Positions 19,311-28,151 of a stretch of 64,000 nt of DNA are shown here, piece by piece (position 1 is the first letter of the stretch; each line of letters opens with the position of its first letter). The notes beneath the pieces are model-generated. The model searched no databases and was not told where the DNA came from. It saw only the letters and a program-made list of their open reading frames with translations. The stretch is from the NCBI RefSeq assembly GCF_031198435.1, contig NZ_CP133548.1:1490501-1554500 (forward strand), given 5' to 3'. This DNA comes from Pleionea litopenaei (lineage in GTDB: Bacteria; Pseudomonadota; Gammaproteobacteria; Enterobacterales; Kangiellaceae). Both the position numbers and the translations under genes were made by a program.

Positions 19311-19697
19311 ATGAAACTACCATTACTTTTAGCCGGTGCGGTTTTTACAACCACGGCTGCCTTCGCCGGAACTGACGTTGAGTACTCAACCGCTGAATAC
19401 TGCGCTCTGAGCGAACAATTGAAAGGCTCAATTTCTCACCAACACTACTTAAATGCTTACGCCAAAAAACTGGGGCAAACACCCGCCAAAGAAACGTGTC
19501 AACAAATTCGCAATGCCGAAAACTTTCAATTAGCCGTAACCGAAGATAAATGGAATTACCGCTTTAACAAGCCATATCGAGGGTCTGCCATTCGTTTATC
19601 GACAGTGCAAATCGAAAAGCTTCGTCGAGCGAATGTTCAAAGCACCCAAATTTTTGAACTGCTCGGTGCTAATATAAGCCCTAGAACCCTACGTTAG
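19311..19697 (+). CDS. Small exported protein of unknown function
   Basis: 128 residues with a Sec signal peptide ending near AAFA (about residue 19). The mature protein is about 108 residues, has two cysteines (about 31 and 62) and a basic C-terminal part ending in LLGANISPRTLR. No family recognised. A CAGGAG ribosome binding site precedes the ATG. It is convergent with recJ; a hairpin lies in the gap. Confidence 0.7.
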   Translation: MKLPLLLAGAVFTTTAAFAGTDVEYSTAEYCALSEQLKGSISHQHYLNAYAKKLGQTPAKETCQQIRNAENFQLAVTEDKWNYRFNKPYRGSAIRLSTVQIEKLRRANVQSTQIFELLGANISPRTLR

Positions 19698-19740
19698 CTA
19701 CGAGTTCATTTTCCTCAATATCAGACAAAACAATCGACCT

Positions 19741-19766
19741 GATGGAGGTAACCTAACACCTCCATC
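19741..19766. terminator. Hairpin between convergent genes, possible terminator
   Basis: GATGGAGGT pairs with ACCTCCATC (9 bp) around an 8-base loop, between the exported-protein gene and recJ. No clear T run follows on either strand, so intrinsic termination is uncertain. Confidence 0.45.
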
Positions 19767-19773
19767 ATCGTCT

Positions 19774-21510
19774 TCAACTCTCAATATTTGTTAACGGTGT
19801 CAGTTGTTCAATAATCAATTGCAAGTTAACTTGCTCTCTAAACTCATTGGCGTTTAACTTGTAAGCAAGCTCAACTTTGTCGAGTGGTTGATGCAATATT
19901 TCTTCTGGAGCAAAAAAATAAATGCCATCGACGGTTACTGCAGAGTTGTGTTTTTGTAAATAAAGTTTCAAGTGTTTTTCGCCAACAATACGCTGGCTCA
20001 AGACATCAAATTTGCCATCAAATAATGGTTCAGGGAATCCTTGCCCCCATGGTCCTGCCCGCTCAATTTCAGCATTCACTTCGATACTGAACTGGCGGTC
20101 GTCAAGTTCGCCATCCGTTAACAACTCTTCACGAATACTTGAATCTAAAAGCCATCGATCAACTTCTTCAATAAACACTTTGGTAAATTCGGCTAAATGA
20201 GGTCTCGCAATTGATAGCCCAGCCGCCATGGCATGACCACCAAACTTTTGTAATAAGTCTGGCCGTCTAGCAGCGACATTTGCTAAAACATCTCTGAGAT
20301 GAACGCCCTCAACACTTCGTCCTGAACCTTTGAGAAAAAGTTCGTCTTCTGGGGCAAAAGCAATCACCGGTCGATGGAGCTTTTCCTTAATTCGAGACGC
20401 CACTAATCCAACAATACCTTGGTGCCAATCTTGATGAAACAAACAATAGCCATTTTGTCGCTGCTGCTGCTCAAGGTTTAAATGAGAGATGGCCTGCTGG
20501 GCTTCATCCACCATTTCTTTTTCACGCTCTCTTCGATAGCGGTTTAAATCATCCAGCTCTAGTACCAGCCGCCTTGCGGCCTCTTCATTACCGGTTATCA
20601 ATGCTTCAATACCAATCGACATATCTTCCAAACGTCCTGCAGCATTCAATCGCGGCCCGACTGCAAACCCAAGATCGCTCGCCGTCACTTGGCGCTGTTT
20701 ACGCTTCGCGACTTCTAACAGCATTTTTATGGCGGGTCTGCATTCTCCCGCTCGAATTCGAGCAAGCCCTTGTGCGACCAGAATACGATTGTTTTGATCC
20801 AACGGAACAACATCGGCTACCGTCCCTAAAGCGACGAGATCAAGCCAATCCCCCAAATTTGGTTCTTGCCCGTCAGCAAAGGCATTGCGCTGCCTTAACT
20901 CAGCCCTAAGGGCAATCAGTAAATAAAAGGCGACGCCAACACCGGCCATTGCTTTACTTGGAAAGCCATCCCCAGGTTTATTCGGGTTTAAAATGTGATT
21001 TGCATTTGGAAGCTGCTCTGGCGCTAAATGATGATCGGTAATTAAAACGTTAATTCCTAGCTCTCTTGCAAGCGCGACACCGTCAATATTACTGATTCCA
21101 TTATCAACCGTAATAATCCAATCGGGCTGATGCTTTGCGATTTCTTCAACGATTCCCACCGACAATCCATAGCCAAACTCAAAACGATTCGGAACAATAT
21201 AATTAAGATTCTTTAAACCAAATTTTGGTAGTGCCAACATCAATAATGCTGTGCTGGTGGCACCATCAGCATCAAAGTCGCCGACAATCATAACTGACTG
21301 CTGTTCATCAATAACATCCGCTAACATACGAGCGGCATCTTCAACACCATCAAGTAATCGGTAATCATGCAACGCTGACAAGTTGGTATTCACTTCTTGA
21401 GAAGAGCGAATACCACGGCAAGCGTATAAACGCTGTGTTAACTTAGGAAGAGACTTCAAGTCGTCAGGTATTTCGTTTAACACTCGACGTTTGATCGTTT
21501 TGTTAAACAT
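19774..21510 (-). CDS. recJ: Single-stranded-DNA-specific 5'-3' exonuclease RecJ
   Basis: 578 residues (E. coli 577). DHH-superfamily motifs: DFDADG at 78-83, the name-giving DHH at 159-161, and the DHHA1 region with FGGHAMAAGLSI. An OB-fold-like domain follows in the C-terminal part. RecJ degrades single-stranded DNA from the 5' end in mismatch repair and RecFOR recombination. It overlaps the upstream gene by 8 bases. The xerD-dsbC-recJ-prfB-lysS order of E. coli is recognisable here, though genes have been inserted between members. Confidence 0.97.
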   Translation of the reverse strand: MFNKTIKRRVLNEIPDDLKSLPKLTQRLYACRGIRSSQEVNTNLSALHDYRLLDGVEDAARMLADVIDEQQSVMIVGDFDADGATSTALLMLALPKFGLKNLNYIVPNRFEFGYGLSVGIVEEIAKHQPDWIITVDNGISNIDGVALARELGINVLITDHHLAPEQLPNANHILNPNKPGDGFPSKAMAGVGVAFYLLIALRAELRQRNAFADGQEPNLGDWLDLVALGTVADVVPLDQNNRILVAQGLARIRAGECRPAIKMLLEVAKRKQRQVTASDLGFAVGPRLNAAGRLEDMSIGIEALITGNEEAARRLVLELDDLNRYRREREKEMVDEAQQAISHLNLEQQQRQNGYCLFHQDWHQGIVGLVASRIKEKLHRPVIAFAPEDELFLKGSGRSVEGVHLRDVLANVAARRPDLLQKFGGHAMAAGLSIARPHLAEFTKVFIEEVDRWLLDSSIREELLTDGELDDRQFSIEVNAEIERAGPWGQGFPEPLFDGKFDVLSQRIVGEKHLKLYLQKHNSAVTVDGIYFFAPEEILHQPLDKVELAYKLNANEFREQVNLQLIIEQLTPLTNIES

Positions 21511-22300
21511 TTAGCCATCCCTTTTTGCACATCCACTGTTGAATAGGACGTTGGGTTAAACTTAAGCCTTCACTGATCATTGAAACTCCCCCCGACGCAT
21601 GTTTAATGTCGTGCTTAATTGTATATATCAGTTCTTCTGACCAGCGTTGCAGATTTACCCAATCTTTTTGGAGCCAGTATTTAATTCCCGACGTCACACA
21701 AAACTCTGACTCAGAATTAAAAAGCAGCCACCCAGGGATAGGCTCAGCCCAAAGCCCAATACTTTGCTCGGTGCTGTCATTAATTTGAGTCAGCATCATT
21801 TGAGCTTCATTTAAGATTGAGTGCAGCGCTAAAGACTGAGCATCCAAGGTTGCGGTAAGAAACAAGTTGCTATCGATGATATCAACAATACTTGGCCAAT
21901 TTTCCGGTGATTTAACCTCTGTAGACATAAATAACTGGTTATTAGCGCGATACAGTTTTACTTTATCATCGACAAAGTGATTGGTTAAATGGTCGAGTAA
22001 GCGCTTAATTAAATTTTTTTCGGATAATACTTTATCAACTCGAATGCCACCGTGTTCGATGTGACATTGAAAGAGATTACAGGCATACAACGTGTGATGA
22101 GAATTAACTTGTAGCTGCTCTCTCCAAAACTGGTCAACTTCGCGCTGCTGGGATAATAACCAGTCACTTTGAGTAACACTCAAAGGCCGCCTTCTAAACC
22201 AGGCATCTAGAGTTTTATTAAACTCTGACCCCATGGCTTCAGAAATGCATCGAAGATACGGCACATAATTTAGCTCTGATTTTGACTTGATCTTATGCAT
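21503..22300 (-). CDS. Unknown protein overlapping recJ (possible RpfE-type relative)
   Basis: 265 residues, no signal peptide or membrane segment. It overlaps the recJ start by 8 bases, so the two are translationally coupled. In many gammaproteobacteria the gene just upstream of recJ encodes a protein annotated as cofactor-independent phosphoglycerate-mutase-like or RpfE-type regulatory protein; the position fits, and the C-terminal GGVSMISEGLSLTQRPIQQW could correspond to that family, but I cannot confirm it by eye. Several tryptophans and a helical composition are visible; no metal-binding signature of the alkaline-phosphatase superfamily was found. Function unknown. Confidence 0.7.
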   Translation of the reverse strand: MHKIKSKSELNYVPYLRCISEAMGSEFNKTLDAWFRRRPLSVTQSDWLLSQQREVDQFWREQLQVNSHHTLYACNLFQCHIEHGGIRVDKVLSEKNLIKRLLDHLTNHFVDDKVKLYRANNQLFMSTEVKSPENWPSIVDIIDSNLFLTATLDAQSLALHSILNEAQMMLTQINDSTEQSIGLWAEPIPGWLLFNSESEFCVTSGIKYWLQKDWVNLQRWSEELIYTIKHDIKHASGGVSMISEGLSLTQRPIQQWMCKKGWLNV

Positions 22301-22405
22301 GCGAGCCTATTAAATAGTGTTCTAAATCGACGTTTATCAACTAACCTTAGACAACGAATACTTCGCGGTAAAATCCGGTTGTTCGAATAAATAAGGCATA
22401 GCAGT

Positions 22406-22771
22406 ATGCACATTCAACAAGAAAAAAATCGCCATGGACTCACCATCGATGCCTATCTGCAAGATGATATCATCATTAATGGCCAGTCTCACAACTTACC
22501 TATCGTGATCAGTCGCAATAAATTATTAAACGTCGAATTACCCAGTCGCGCGTTAGAGTTAACAAGTCATCTTGTTGAGCAGCTGATGGAAGAAAAACCA
22601 GAGATGATAATTATAGGAAGTGGCGATCATCAAGAGTTTTTGCCAGATCACGTACTCTTTCCGGCACTTAAAAATCGCATTGGTGTTGAATGTATGACCT
22701 CGGCCGCTGCCTCTCGAACCTTCACGATTTTAGCCAGTGAAGGCCGAGAAGTGATCGCTGTCATCTATTAA
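22406..22771 (+). CDS. Mth938-like/DUF498 domain protein
   Basis: 121 residues covering one Mth938-like domain. The family pattern is visible: an internal IIIGSG, LFPAL, then IGVECMTSAAASRTFTILASEGR at the C-terminus, which aligns with the conserved GVE-M-T-AA-RT-N-L--EGR stretch. Relatives include mitochondrial NDUFAF3, a complex I assembly factor; bacterial roles are unknown. It is divergent from the recJ-linked gene and convergent with dsbC. A duplicated 18-base unit overlaps its stop codon. Confidence 0.88.
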   Translation: MHIQQEKNRHGLTIDAYLQDDIIINGQSHNLPIVISRNKLLNVELPSRALELTSHLVEQLMEEKPEMIIIGSGDHQEFLPDHVLFPALKNRIGVECMTSAAASRTFTILASEGREVIAVIY

Positions 22772-22803
22772 TCTTGACAGCTTTTTTAATCTTGACAACT
22801 TCT
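22768..22803 (+). repeat. 18-bp tandem duplication at the end of the DUF498 gene
   Basis: Two adjacent copies of TTAATCTTGACAnCTTnT, differing at two positions. The first begins in the stop codon region. Similar short tandem duplications occur at three other gene edges in this window. Confidence 0.8.
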
Positions 22804-22852
22804 TCGATTCAGTGAAATTGAGTGAGCTTGAAAAGCTCCACTCACCAAAAGC

Positions 22853-23740
22853 CTAACCTTGAGAATTTAAATAATCAGCCAATTTATCCGGCTCCATAAA
22901 GCCACTGATCAATTCTCCACTGCTTAATATAATTGCTGGAGTACCACTTAAACCTAATTGGCGAGTTAAAGAATATTGGTCAGCCACAGGATTTTCACAA
23001 TCTTTATTATCAAACTTATTGTGTAATTTGGCGTTATCCATGGCCTGTTGACGATCTTCTGCACACCACACTGAGACCAATTTATTGTAAGCAGGAGAAC
23101 CTACTCCTGCGCGTGGAAAAGCTAAGTAACGAATGGTGATTCCTTGGTCAAGATAGCCTTGCATATTTTGGTGCAACTTACGGCAGTAGACACAATTCAC
23201 ATCGGTGAACACGGTCAAAACATGCTTTTCATGAGGGGCTTTGAAGACCACCATGTTTTTTTCATCCACGTGGCTGATAAGTTCTGCACGCTCTGGTGCT
23301 TTTTCCATATCGATTTCACGCAAAGACGCTTCGGTCAAGCTTACTAGCTGGTTGCCACTGACCTCTAATACGGGGCCAGGAAATAAAAAGCGTCCATCTT
23401 CAGAAATATAAACTATCTGGCGGCCGGCAATAATCTCATAAAACCCCGACATACGACTCGGCTGTAGGCGATCAATAGGAACCTCTCCGACTTGCTCTTT
23501 AAAAATTTGTCTGAGGCGAGCTTCAGTATCGGGCGCAGTAGACGCAGTCGTCTCTCCAGTTGTCGCTAAATTCTTGGCCTCAGGTGACTGGTTAGAGGGT
23601 CCTGCTTCAGTCGCTTTCTTGACCTGATTATGAGCATCGCTTACTGAGTTTTGATCTTGAGAGTCAGCGTCATTGCAAGCGATTAAAGACGCAGTACCAA
23701 GCGCTAACATACTAATTTTTAATGCATTTAATTTAAACAT
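22853..23740 (-). CDS. dsbC: DsbC-family disulfide isomerase, predicted lipoprotein
   Basis: 295 residues against 236 in E. coli. The signal ends in SLIAC with Cys22, a lipobox, so it should be lipid-anchored. A low-complexity linker (about 23-70) precedes the DsbC N-terminal dimerisation domain (about 71-145: YEIIAGRQIVYISEDGRFLF) and the thioredoxin domain with the active site CVYC at 183-186 and cis-Pro in GTPAI (Pro268). A second cysteine pair (226 and 248) fits the structural disulfide of DsbC. It would isomerise wrong disulfides in the periplasm. It lies downstream of xerD on the same strand, as in E. coli. Confidence 0.93.
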   Translation of the reverse strand: MFKLNALKISMLALGTASLIACNDADSQDQNSVSDAHNQVKKATEAGPSNQSPEAKNLATTGETTASTAPDTEARLRQIFKEQVGEVPIDRLQPSRMSGFYEIIAGRQIVYISEDGRFLFPGPVLEVSGNQLVSLTEASLREIDMEKAPERAELISHVDEKNMVVFKAPHEKHVLTVFTDVNCVYCRKLHQNMQGYLDQGITIRYLAFPRAGVGSPAYNKLVSVWCAEDRQQAMDNAKLHNKFDNKDCENPVADQYSLTRQLGLSGTPAIILSSGELISGFMEPDKLADYLNSQG

Positions 23741-23914
23741 TCGATATTCACCTAACCCAAAACTGTTGTGACGAGCTCAGTAACTCGTCTCGATTAACTT
23801 TATTATACTCGCCTTCCATTGAAGCGGAACCTACCATAATACCAAATTGTGACCAACTCACTACATTTGGCTGACAAACGGCTTAAGGCAATACTTTGTA
23901 ACACTTGAACGCAG

Positions 23915-24808
23915 CTAACCACGAGGGTGGTGTTGCTGATGAAGGCTTTTCAGACGTTCTTTCGCCACGTAGGTATAAATTTGAGTGGTGGACAAATCCG
24001 AGTGTCCGAGCAGCATTTGCAGAGTTCTAAGATCCGCGCCATGATTGAGCAAGTGAGTCGCAAAGGCATGTCGTAATGTATGCGGAGACAAGTGCTTTCG
24101 TATGCCAGCAACCTTGGCATAATGCTTGATACGGTGCCAAAAGGTTTGCCGAGTCATCTGTTGCCCGCGCGTGCTCAGAAACACAGTATTATGACTTTTT
24201 TGCCCTAAAAACTCGGGCCGTGCTGTCTGTAAATAGTCTATCAAGCAATCCAGTGCTTGCTCTCCCATTGGCACTAAACGCTCTTTGCTGCCTTTACCCA
24301 GAACCCTCACGACTCCCTGACGTAAGCTGATTTGACTTAATTCCAACGAAATCAACTCACTCACCCTTAAACCGCTCGAGTACATTAACTCGATCATCGC
24401 CAGATCTCTCTTACCTAACGGCGTGTCACCTTCTGGCGCATCCAGCAAAGCTAATGTTTCAGCTTCCGTCAAGGTATGCGGTAAAGATTTACCAAGCTTT
24501 GGAGACGAAACCGTCAAAGTAGGATCGCTATCTAGTAATCCTTGCATAACCCAGTGCCCATAAAAACGGCGAACACTGGATAAGAATCGGGCGGTAGATC
24601 GAGCCGATAATTGCTGTTGATACCTCCAAGCAAGGTAGTCTTGCAATATTTCAGCATTCACACGCACCAAGTCTTGTTCTTGTTTCGCAAGCCACTGTGA
24701 AAACTTACTCAGATCACTCCGGTAACTGGCTAACGTGTTATCGCTAAGTCCCTGCTCTACCCAAAGAAAATCAATGAAACTGTCTATGAGTTGTGCGTCA
24801 CTTCTCAT
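23915..24808 (-). CDS. xerD: Site-specific tyrosine recombinase XerD
   Basis: 297 residues (E. coli 298). The N-terminal SAM-like core-binding domain (about 5-88) is followed by the catalytic domain with Arg in SGLRVSELISL, Lys in GKGSKERLVP, HTLRHAFATHLL, the GHSDLSTTQIYTY box and its catalytic Tyr. With XerC it resolves chromosome dimers at dif. I start at MRSD: this ATG overlaps the ogt stop as ATGA and has GGAAGG six bases upstream; a nine-codon longer in-frame start exists but lies inside ogt. Confidence 0.96.
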   Translation of the reverse strand: MRSDAQLIDSFIDFLWVEQGLSDNTLASYRSDLSKFSQWLAKQEQDLVRVNAEILQDYLAWRYQQQLSARSTARFLSSVRRFYGHWVMQGLLDSDPTLTVSSPKLGKSLPHTLTEAETLALLDAPEGDTPLGKRDLAMIELMYSSGLRVSELISLELSQISLRQGVVRVLGKGSKERLVPMGEQALDCLIDYLQTARPEFLGQKSHNTVFLSTRGQQMTRQTFWHRIKHYAKVAGIRKHLSPHTLRHAFATHLLNHGADLRTLQMLLGHSDLSTTQIYTYVAKERLKSLHQQHHPRG

Positions 24809-25287
24809 AGTGTGCCTTCCAAATTTAATAGCCATCGTTTCGAGTCGATCAAATGTCCGCTGGTGTTACCCGCGAATCCACCGATGCCAGATTTAGACAC
24901 CACTCGGTGGCAGGGAATCAAGATCGGCAATGGGTTATTCCGACAGGCGCCACCCACCGCTCGCGGATGAGAGTTAAGCTCATCCGCCAGTTGTCCATAA
25001 GAACTGGTTTGACCGTAGGGAATTGCCAATAATGCTTGGAGCACTTGCTTTCGATAAGGCGTGGTAGACAGATCGATTGGAATATCAAAGTACTGTCGCT
25101 GAGCCTTAAAGTATTCGTCTAACTGTTGCGTGACTAGCTGCTGAAACGCGCTTAAATTGCTGAGTAAGGAGGCGTCTTTAGACCCTTTAATTTGGTTGTC
25201 ACCAGGCAGCTCAACTCGCAATACCGCGGTGTCGTGATGATGTATCGTTAAACAGCCAATAGGACTTTGAAAAATAAAGGAATTCAT
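24805..25287 (-). CDS. ogt: Methylated-DNA--protein-cysteine methyltransferase
   Basis: 160 residues. The suicide-repair active site IPCHRVV is present, followed by SGIGGFAGNTSGHLIDSKRWLL, typical of Ogt/AGT; the DNA-binding helix includes YGQTSSYGQLA and NPLPILIPCHR. It transfers alkyl groups from O6-alkylguanine or O4-alkylthymine to its own cysteine. An in-frame GTG at 25299 overlapping the preceding stop would add four residues; I prefer the ATG because MNSFIFQSPIG fits the family start. It overlaps xerD by four bases (ATGA), so repair and recombination genes are translationally coupled here. Confidence 0.94.
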   Translation of the reverse strand: MNSFIFQSPIGCLTIHHHDTAVLRVELPGDNQIKGSKDASLLSNLSAFQQLVTQQLDEYFKAQRQYFDIPIDLSTTPYRKQVLQALLAIPYGQTSSYGQLADELNSHPRAVGGACRNNPLPILIPCHRVVSKSGIGGFAGNTSGHLIDSKRWLLNLEGTL

Positions 25288-25298
25288 AAAACCAATCA

Positions 25299-25841
25299 CT
25301 AAAACCGAAAAATTAACGCTATTTCGGCTAACGTATCCGAAAAAAGGTAGGGTTCGTCTCCCCGATCTTGCCCTATAAATACATATCTTCGTGCTTTGAA
25401 ATCTAGGCGAATGGAACTATCAACACGAATTCGGATACCGGTTTCAGGCACTAAAGCCAACTCCGCCTGGGTAATACAATCAGAAAACTCAGAGTTGGGG
25501 CACCAGCGAGACTGACCAATTAACGCGCCAACGCCAACATAAGGCTGCCAAATGGTCCAGTCTGGGTGAAGAGTAAAGCCTGCATGGATCGCATGAGTGC
25601 TGGCATTTCGATCGGTGCTCGATGCAACATCGGTTCGTAAATAAGAGTAACCAATAAAGGTGGTTAAATTGGCTCCGTCTGAATTCACTCCATGTATTGA
25701 AAACAAAGTGGTGTTTTGCTGCTGTTTTGCCGAGTCGATTGCCCAGCCAAAGCTGTATTGCGTGGCCAAGGCCTGCTCCGTAAAAGCCAACATCAACATC
25801 CAAAACACATATCTCATCGGCAAAAATCTCTGCATTTTCAA
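25299..25841 (-). CDS. Small outer-membrane beta-barrel protein
   Basis: 180 residues. A signal peptide ends near ALATQ (about residue 27). The mature part alternates polar and hydrophobic residues in short strands with aromatic girdles and ends in IALIFRF, a C-terminal phenylalanine typical of BAM-inserted outer-membrane proteins. About eight strands are likely, as in OmpA/OmpX-like or OmpW-like proteins. Two cysteines (around residues 115 and 122) could form a loop disulfide. The specific function is unknown. The stop touches the ogt start region, so the two may be co-transcribed. Confidence 0.75.
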   Translation of the reverse strand: MKMQRFLPMRYVFWMLMLAFTEQALATQYSFGWAIDSAKQQQNTTLFSIHGVNSDGANLTTFIGYSYLRTDVASSTDRNASTHAIHAGFTLHPDWTIWQPYVGVGALIGQSRWCPNSEFSDCITQAELALVPETGIRIRVDSSIRLDFKARRYVFIGQDRGDEPYLFSDTLAEIALIFRF

Positions 25842-25920
25842 CGAAGTAAGAAATAGAACATGCCATCAGTGTAAAACAGAAAATTGACTTCTGAAACCCA
25901 CTTAACGATAGAAGCGCGTT

Positions 25921-25953
25921 GCAAAAACAAAAAAGGCGCCACTCGGCGCCTTT
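25921..25953 (-). terminator. Rho-independent terminator of the rpsP-rplS operon
   Basis: On the minus strand GGCGCC-GAGT-GGCGCC followed by TTTTTTGTTTTT, about 20 bases after the rplS stop. A strong stem and T run. Confidence 0.92.
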
Positions 25954-25973
25954 CTCTAAAAAAGTCGTTGAAA

Positions 25974-26327
25974 TTATTTAGTATCCAACTTCTCTTTGAT
26001 ACGTGCTGACTTACCAGAACGCTCACGCAAGTAGTAAAGCTTAGCTTTGTTAACATCACCACGACGCTTAACTTCAATGCTGTCTACTAGCGGGCTGTAA
26101 GTTTGGAACGCACGCTCGACACCAACACCAGAAGAAATTTTACGTACGGTGAATGAAGAATTTAGACCACGATTACGCTTAGCAATAACAACACCTTCAA
26201 ATGCTTGAAGACGCTCACGATCGCCGTCTTTTACTTTTACTTGAACAACAACGGTATCGCCCGCACCAAACACAGGGATCTCTTTGTTGATTTGCTCTTT
26301 TTCCAGTTCAGCGATGATCTTACTCAT
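25974..26327 (-). CDS. rplS: Ribosomal protein bL19
   Basis: 117 residues (E. coli 115). Conserved segments [45 protein letters not shown] and [10 protein letters not shown] are all visible in adjoining stretches. It sits at the 30S-50S interface of the ribosome. It is the last gene of rpsP-rimM-trmD-rplS, 35 bases after trmD, and is followed directly by the operon terminator. Confidence 0.98.
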   Translation of the reverse strand: MSKIIAELEKEQINKEIPVFGAGDTVVVQVKVKDGDRERLQAFEGVVIAKRNRGLNSSFTVRKISSGVGVERAFQTYSPLVDSIEVKRRGDVNKAKLYYLRERSGKSARIKEKLDTK

Positions 26328-26362
26328 GGCCCACTCCTGATTTCACATGTTAAATTTAAAGT

Positions 26363-27154
26363 TTAAAACTGTTTCGATTCTTTTTGAAACTCTTGCAACA
26401 GCTGCTGTTGCTCAGCATCTAGCGTCTTTTCTGCTAACAGGTCTGGACGCCGTAACCAAGTACGACCTAAAGCCTGTTTTAACCGCCAGCGCCGAATACG
26501 TTCATGATCGCCACTTAGCAACACTTCCGGAACCTCTCGATGATCGAGTACTTCTGGTCGCGTGTAATGCGGGCAATCTAATAACCCATCAGCAAATGAA
26601 TCTTCTGCCGCCGAGTCTTGATGCCCTAGCACACCGGGTACGGTTCGAATCATGGCATCGATCAGTGTCATTGCAGGCAGTTCACCACCGCTCAACACAA
26701 AGTCTCCGATTGAAATTTCTTCGTCAACCTGAGATTCAATCACTCGTTCATCGATGCCTTCGTAACGCCCGGCAACCAACACTAAATTCTGTTTGTCTCT
26801 AAGTCGCTCGACATCTCGCTGCGTTAAACGCTGCCCTTGCGGCGACATATACACCACGTAGGCCGGAACCTTACGTCGCGCTTCTAAATTCTTTTTCGCT
26901 GCTTCAATGGCCTTTTGCAAAGGCTCCACCTTCATCAGCATGCCAGGACCACCACCATAGGGTCGGTCATCAACTGTTCGATGCTTATCCGTCGTGTAAT
27001 CACGCGGATTAATCACCTCCAGCAGCAGTTGCCTATTGCGAACCGCTCGACCAGTTACGCCATGGTCAGCAATCGCTGAAAACATTTCCGGAAATAAGGA
27101 AACACAACACACGTTCAATAACGTGTTGTCTTCAGCACCGTTAAAAGTCGGCAT
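26363..27154 (-). CDS. trmD: tRNA (guanine-N1-)-methyltransferase
   Basis: 263 residues from the chosen ATG. SPOUT-class knot features: SLFPEMF near the start, [21 protein letters not shown]-type [25 protein letters not shown] and [13 protein letters not shown]. It methylates G37 of tRNAs with AdoMet, preventing +1 frameshifting. The start is uncertain: a TTG at 27163 and an ATG at 27154 are both in frame and both lie inside the end of rimM, and the protein has about 14 more N-terminal residues than E. coli TrmD before VSLFPEMF, so a still later GTG is possible. Confidence 0.96.
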   Translation of the reverse strand: MPTFNGAEDNTLLNVCCVSLFPEMFSAIADHGVTGRAVRNRQLLLEVINPRDYTTDKHRTVDDRPYGGGPGMLMKVEPLQKAIEAAKKNLEARRKVPAYVVYMSPQGQRLTQRDVERLRDKQNLVLVAGRYEGIDERVIESQVDEEISIGDFVLSGGELPAMTLIDAMIRTVPGVLGHQDSAAEDSFADGLLDCPHYTRPEVLDHREVPEVLLSGDHERIRRWRLKQALGRTWLRRPDLLAEKTLDAEQQQLLQEFQKESKQF

Positions 27155-27668
27155 CCCACTCAACGGTTATTAATTGAGCTTCTCGATCAATGTTAATCAC
27201 AGCATCTTGAGTAAAGGGAATCATTCGCTCTTTGCGCTTTTTTCCTGAGGCTTGCTCAGCGGTTTCGAGAACCACCAATACATCATTCGACCCTGTCTCA
27301 ATCAAGTGGCTAACCAATCCGAAATCGATGGCCTCTTGATTCACGACTCGCATGCCCACAAGGTCACGCCAGTAAAACTCATCATTCGAGAGTTGTGGCA
27401 ACTGGTCACTCGTTATCGCGATATCAACGCCAGCCAAAGCTTCAGCTTGGTCTCGATTCGAGTAACCTTTCAACTCCGCAGCAATGGACTTGCCTTGTTG
27501 ACGACCATAAAGCCGCTCAACGGGCTGCCACTGACCATTTAGCTTCAACAGCCACGGAGAGTAATTCAGTATATTCAGGCGCGGTTTCGTGTAAGAAAAT
27601 ACCTTCACCCCGCCCTTAACGCCAAAAGCCGAAGTAATTTTGCCTATAACGACAATCTCTTCAGCCAT
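27141..27668 (-). CDS. rimM: 16S rRNA processing protein RimM
   Basis: 175 residues. The N-terminal RimM domain (about 5-90: [19 protein letters not shown]) and the C-terminal PRC-barrel (about 98-172: [12 protein letters not shown] ... [14 protein letters not shown] ... VEWDADF). It binds the 30S head and S19 during maturation. It follows rpsP by 24 bases and overlaps trmD. Confidence 0.97.
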   Translation of the reverse strand: MAEEIVVIGKITSAFGVKGGVKVFSYTKPRLNILNYSPWLLKLNGQWQPVERLYGRQQGKSIAAELKGYSNRDQAEALAGVDIAITSDQLPQLSNDEFYWRDLVGMRVVNQEAIDFGLVSHLIETGSNDVLVVLETAEQASGKKRKERMIPFTQDAVINIDREAQLITVEWDADF

Positions 27669-27692
27669 AATCGCGCTACTGTGCTCTAGGTC

Positions 27693-27941
27693 TTATGCTG
27701 CTTTACGGGCAGTTTTGATCAAATGAGCTACACGAGTTGTCGCTTGAGCGCCTTTACCTACCCAATGCTCAACGCGCTCTAAGTCAAGACGTAACGTCTC
27801 TTCTTGGCCACGTGCAACAGGATTGAAAAAGCCTAAACGCTCAATGAAACGACCATCGCGCTTGCAACGCTTGTCTGCAACTACGACGTGATAAAATGGG
27901 CGCTTTTTAGAACCGCCACGTGCTAAACGAATGGTAACCAT
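27693..27941 (-). CDS. rpsP: Ribosomal protein bS16
   Basis: 82 residues (E. coli 82). The typical start [17 protein letters not shown] and the segment [14 protein letters not shown] are present. It is the first gene of the rpsP-rimM-trmD-rplS operon, with a sigma-70-like promoter about 90 bases upstream. A GAGGATTT site precedes the ATG. Confidence 0.98.
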   Translation of the reverse strand: MVTIRLARGGSKKRPFYHVVVADKRCKRDGRFIERLGFFNPVARGQEETLRLDLERVEHWVGKGAQATTRVAHLIKTARKAA

Positions 27942-28034
27942 GCGTTCGAAATCCTCTAATGTTTAGTCCGCATCTCGCGGTATAAGTCTTCGATTGAGGG
28001 CGACTTATTCTTGCCCTTAATTTAAAGGACGCGC

Positions 28035-28063
28035 ATTTTAGCGCCAAAAGCCAATTTTGGAAA
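28035..28063 (-). promoter_or_regulatory. Candidate sigma-70 promoter of the rpsP operon
   Basis: On the minus strand TTTCCA (-35, 28058-28063), 17 bases, TAAAAT (-10, 28035-28040). The -10 is good and the -35 moderate. The leader to rpsP would be about 85 bases. Confidence 0.45.
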
Positions 28064-28151
28064 CCTTTTTTAACGTAATTTATGGGTTATTTTTGAACAA
28101 CCGGCGATTTTTGCTCAAATCTGCGAAAAAACGCCGAATTGTTAGTAACTG

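Noticed and set aside
20574-20909. Antisense reading frame within recJ
   Set aside because: It lacks a ribosome binding site and any family resemblance, and runs opposite to a strongly conserved gene; similar shadows within nadB, ffh and others were left out.
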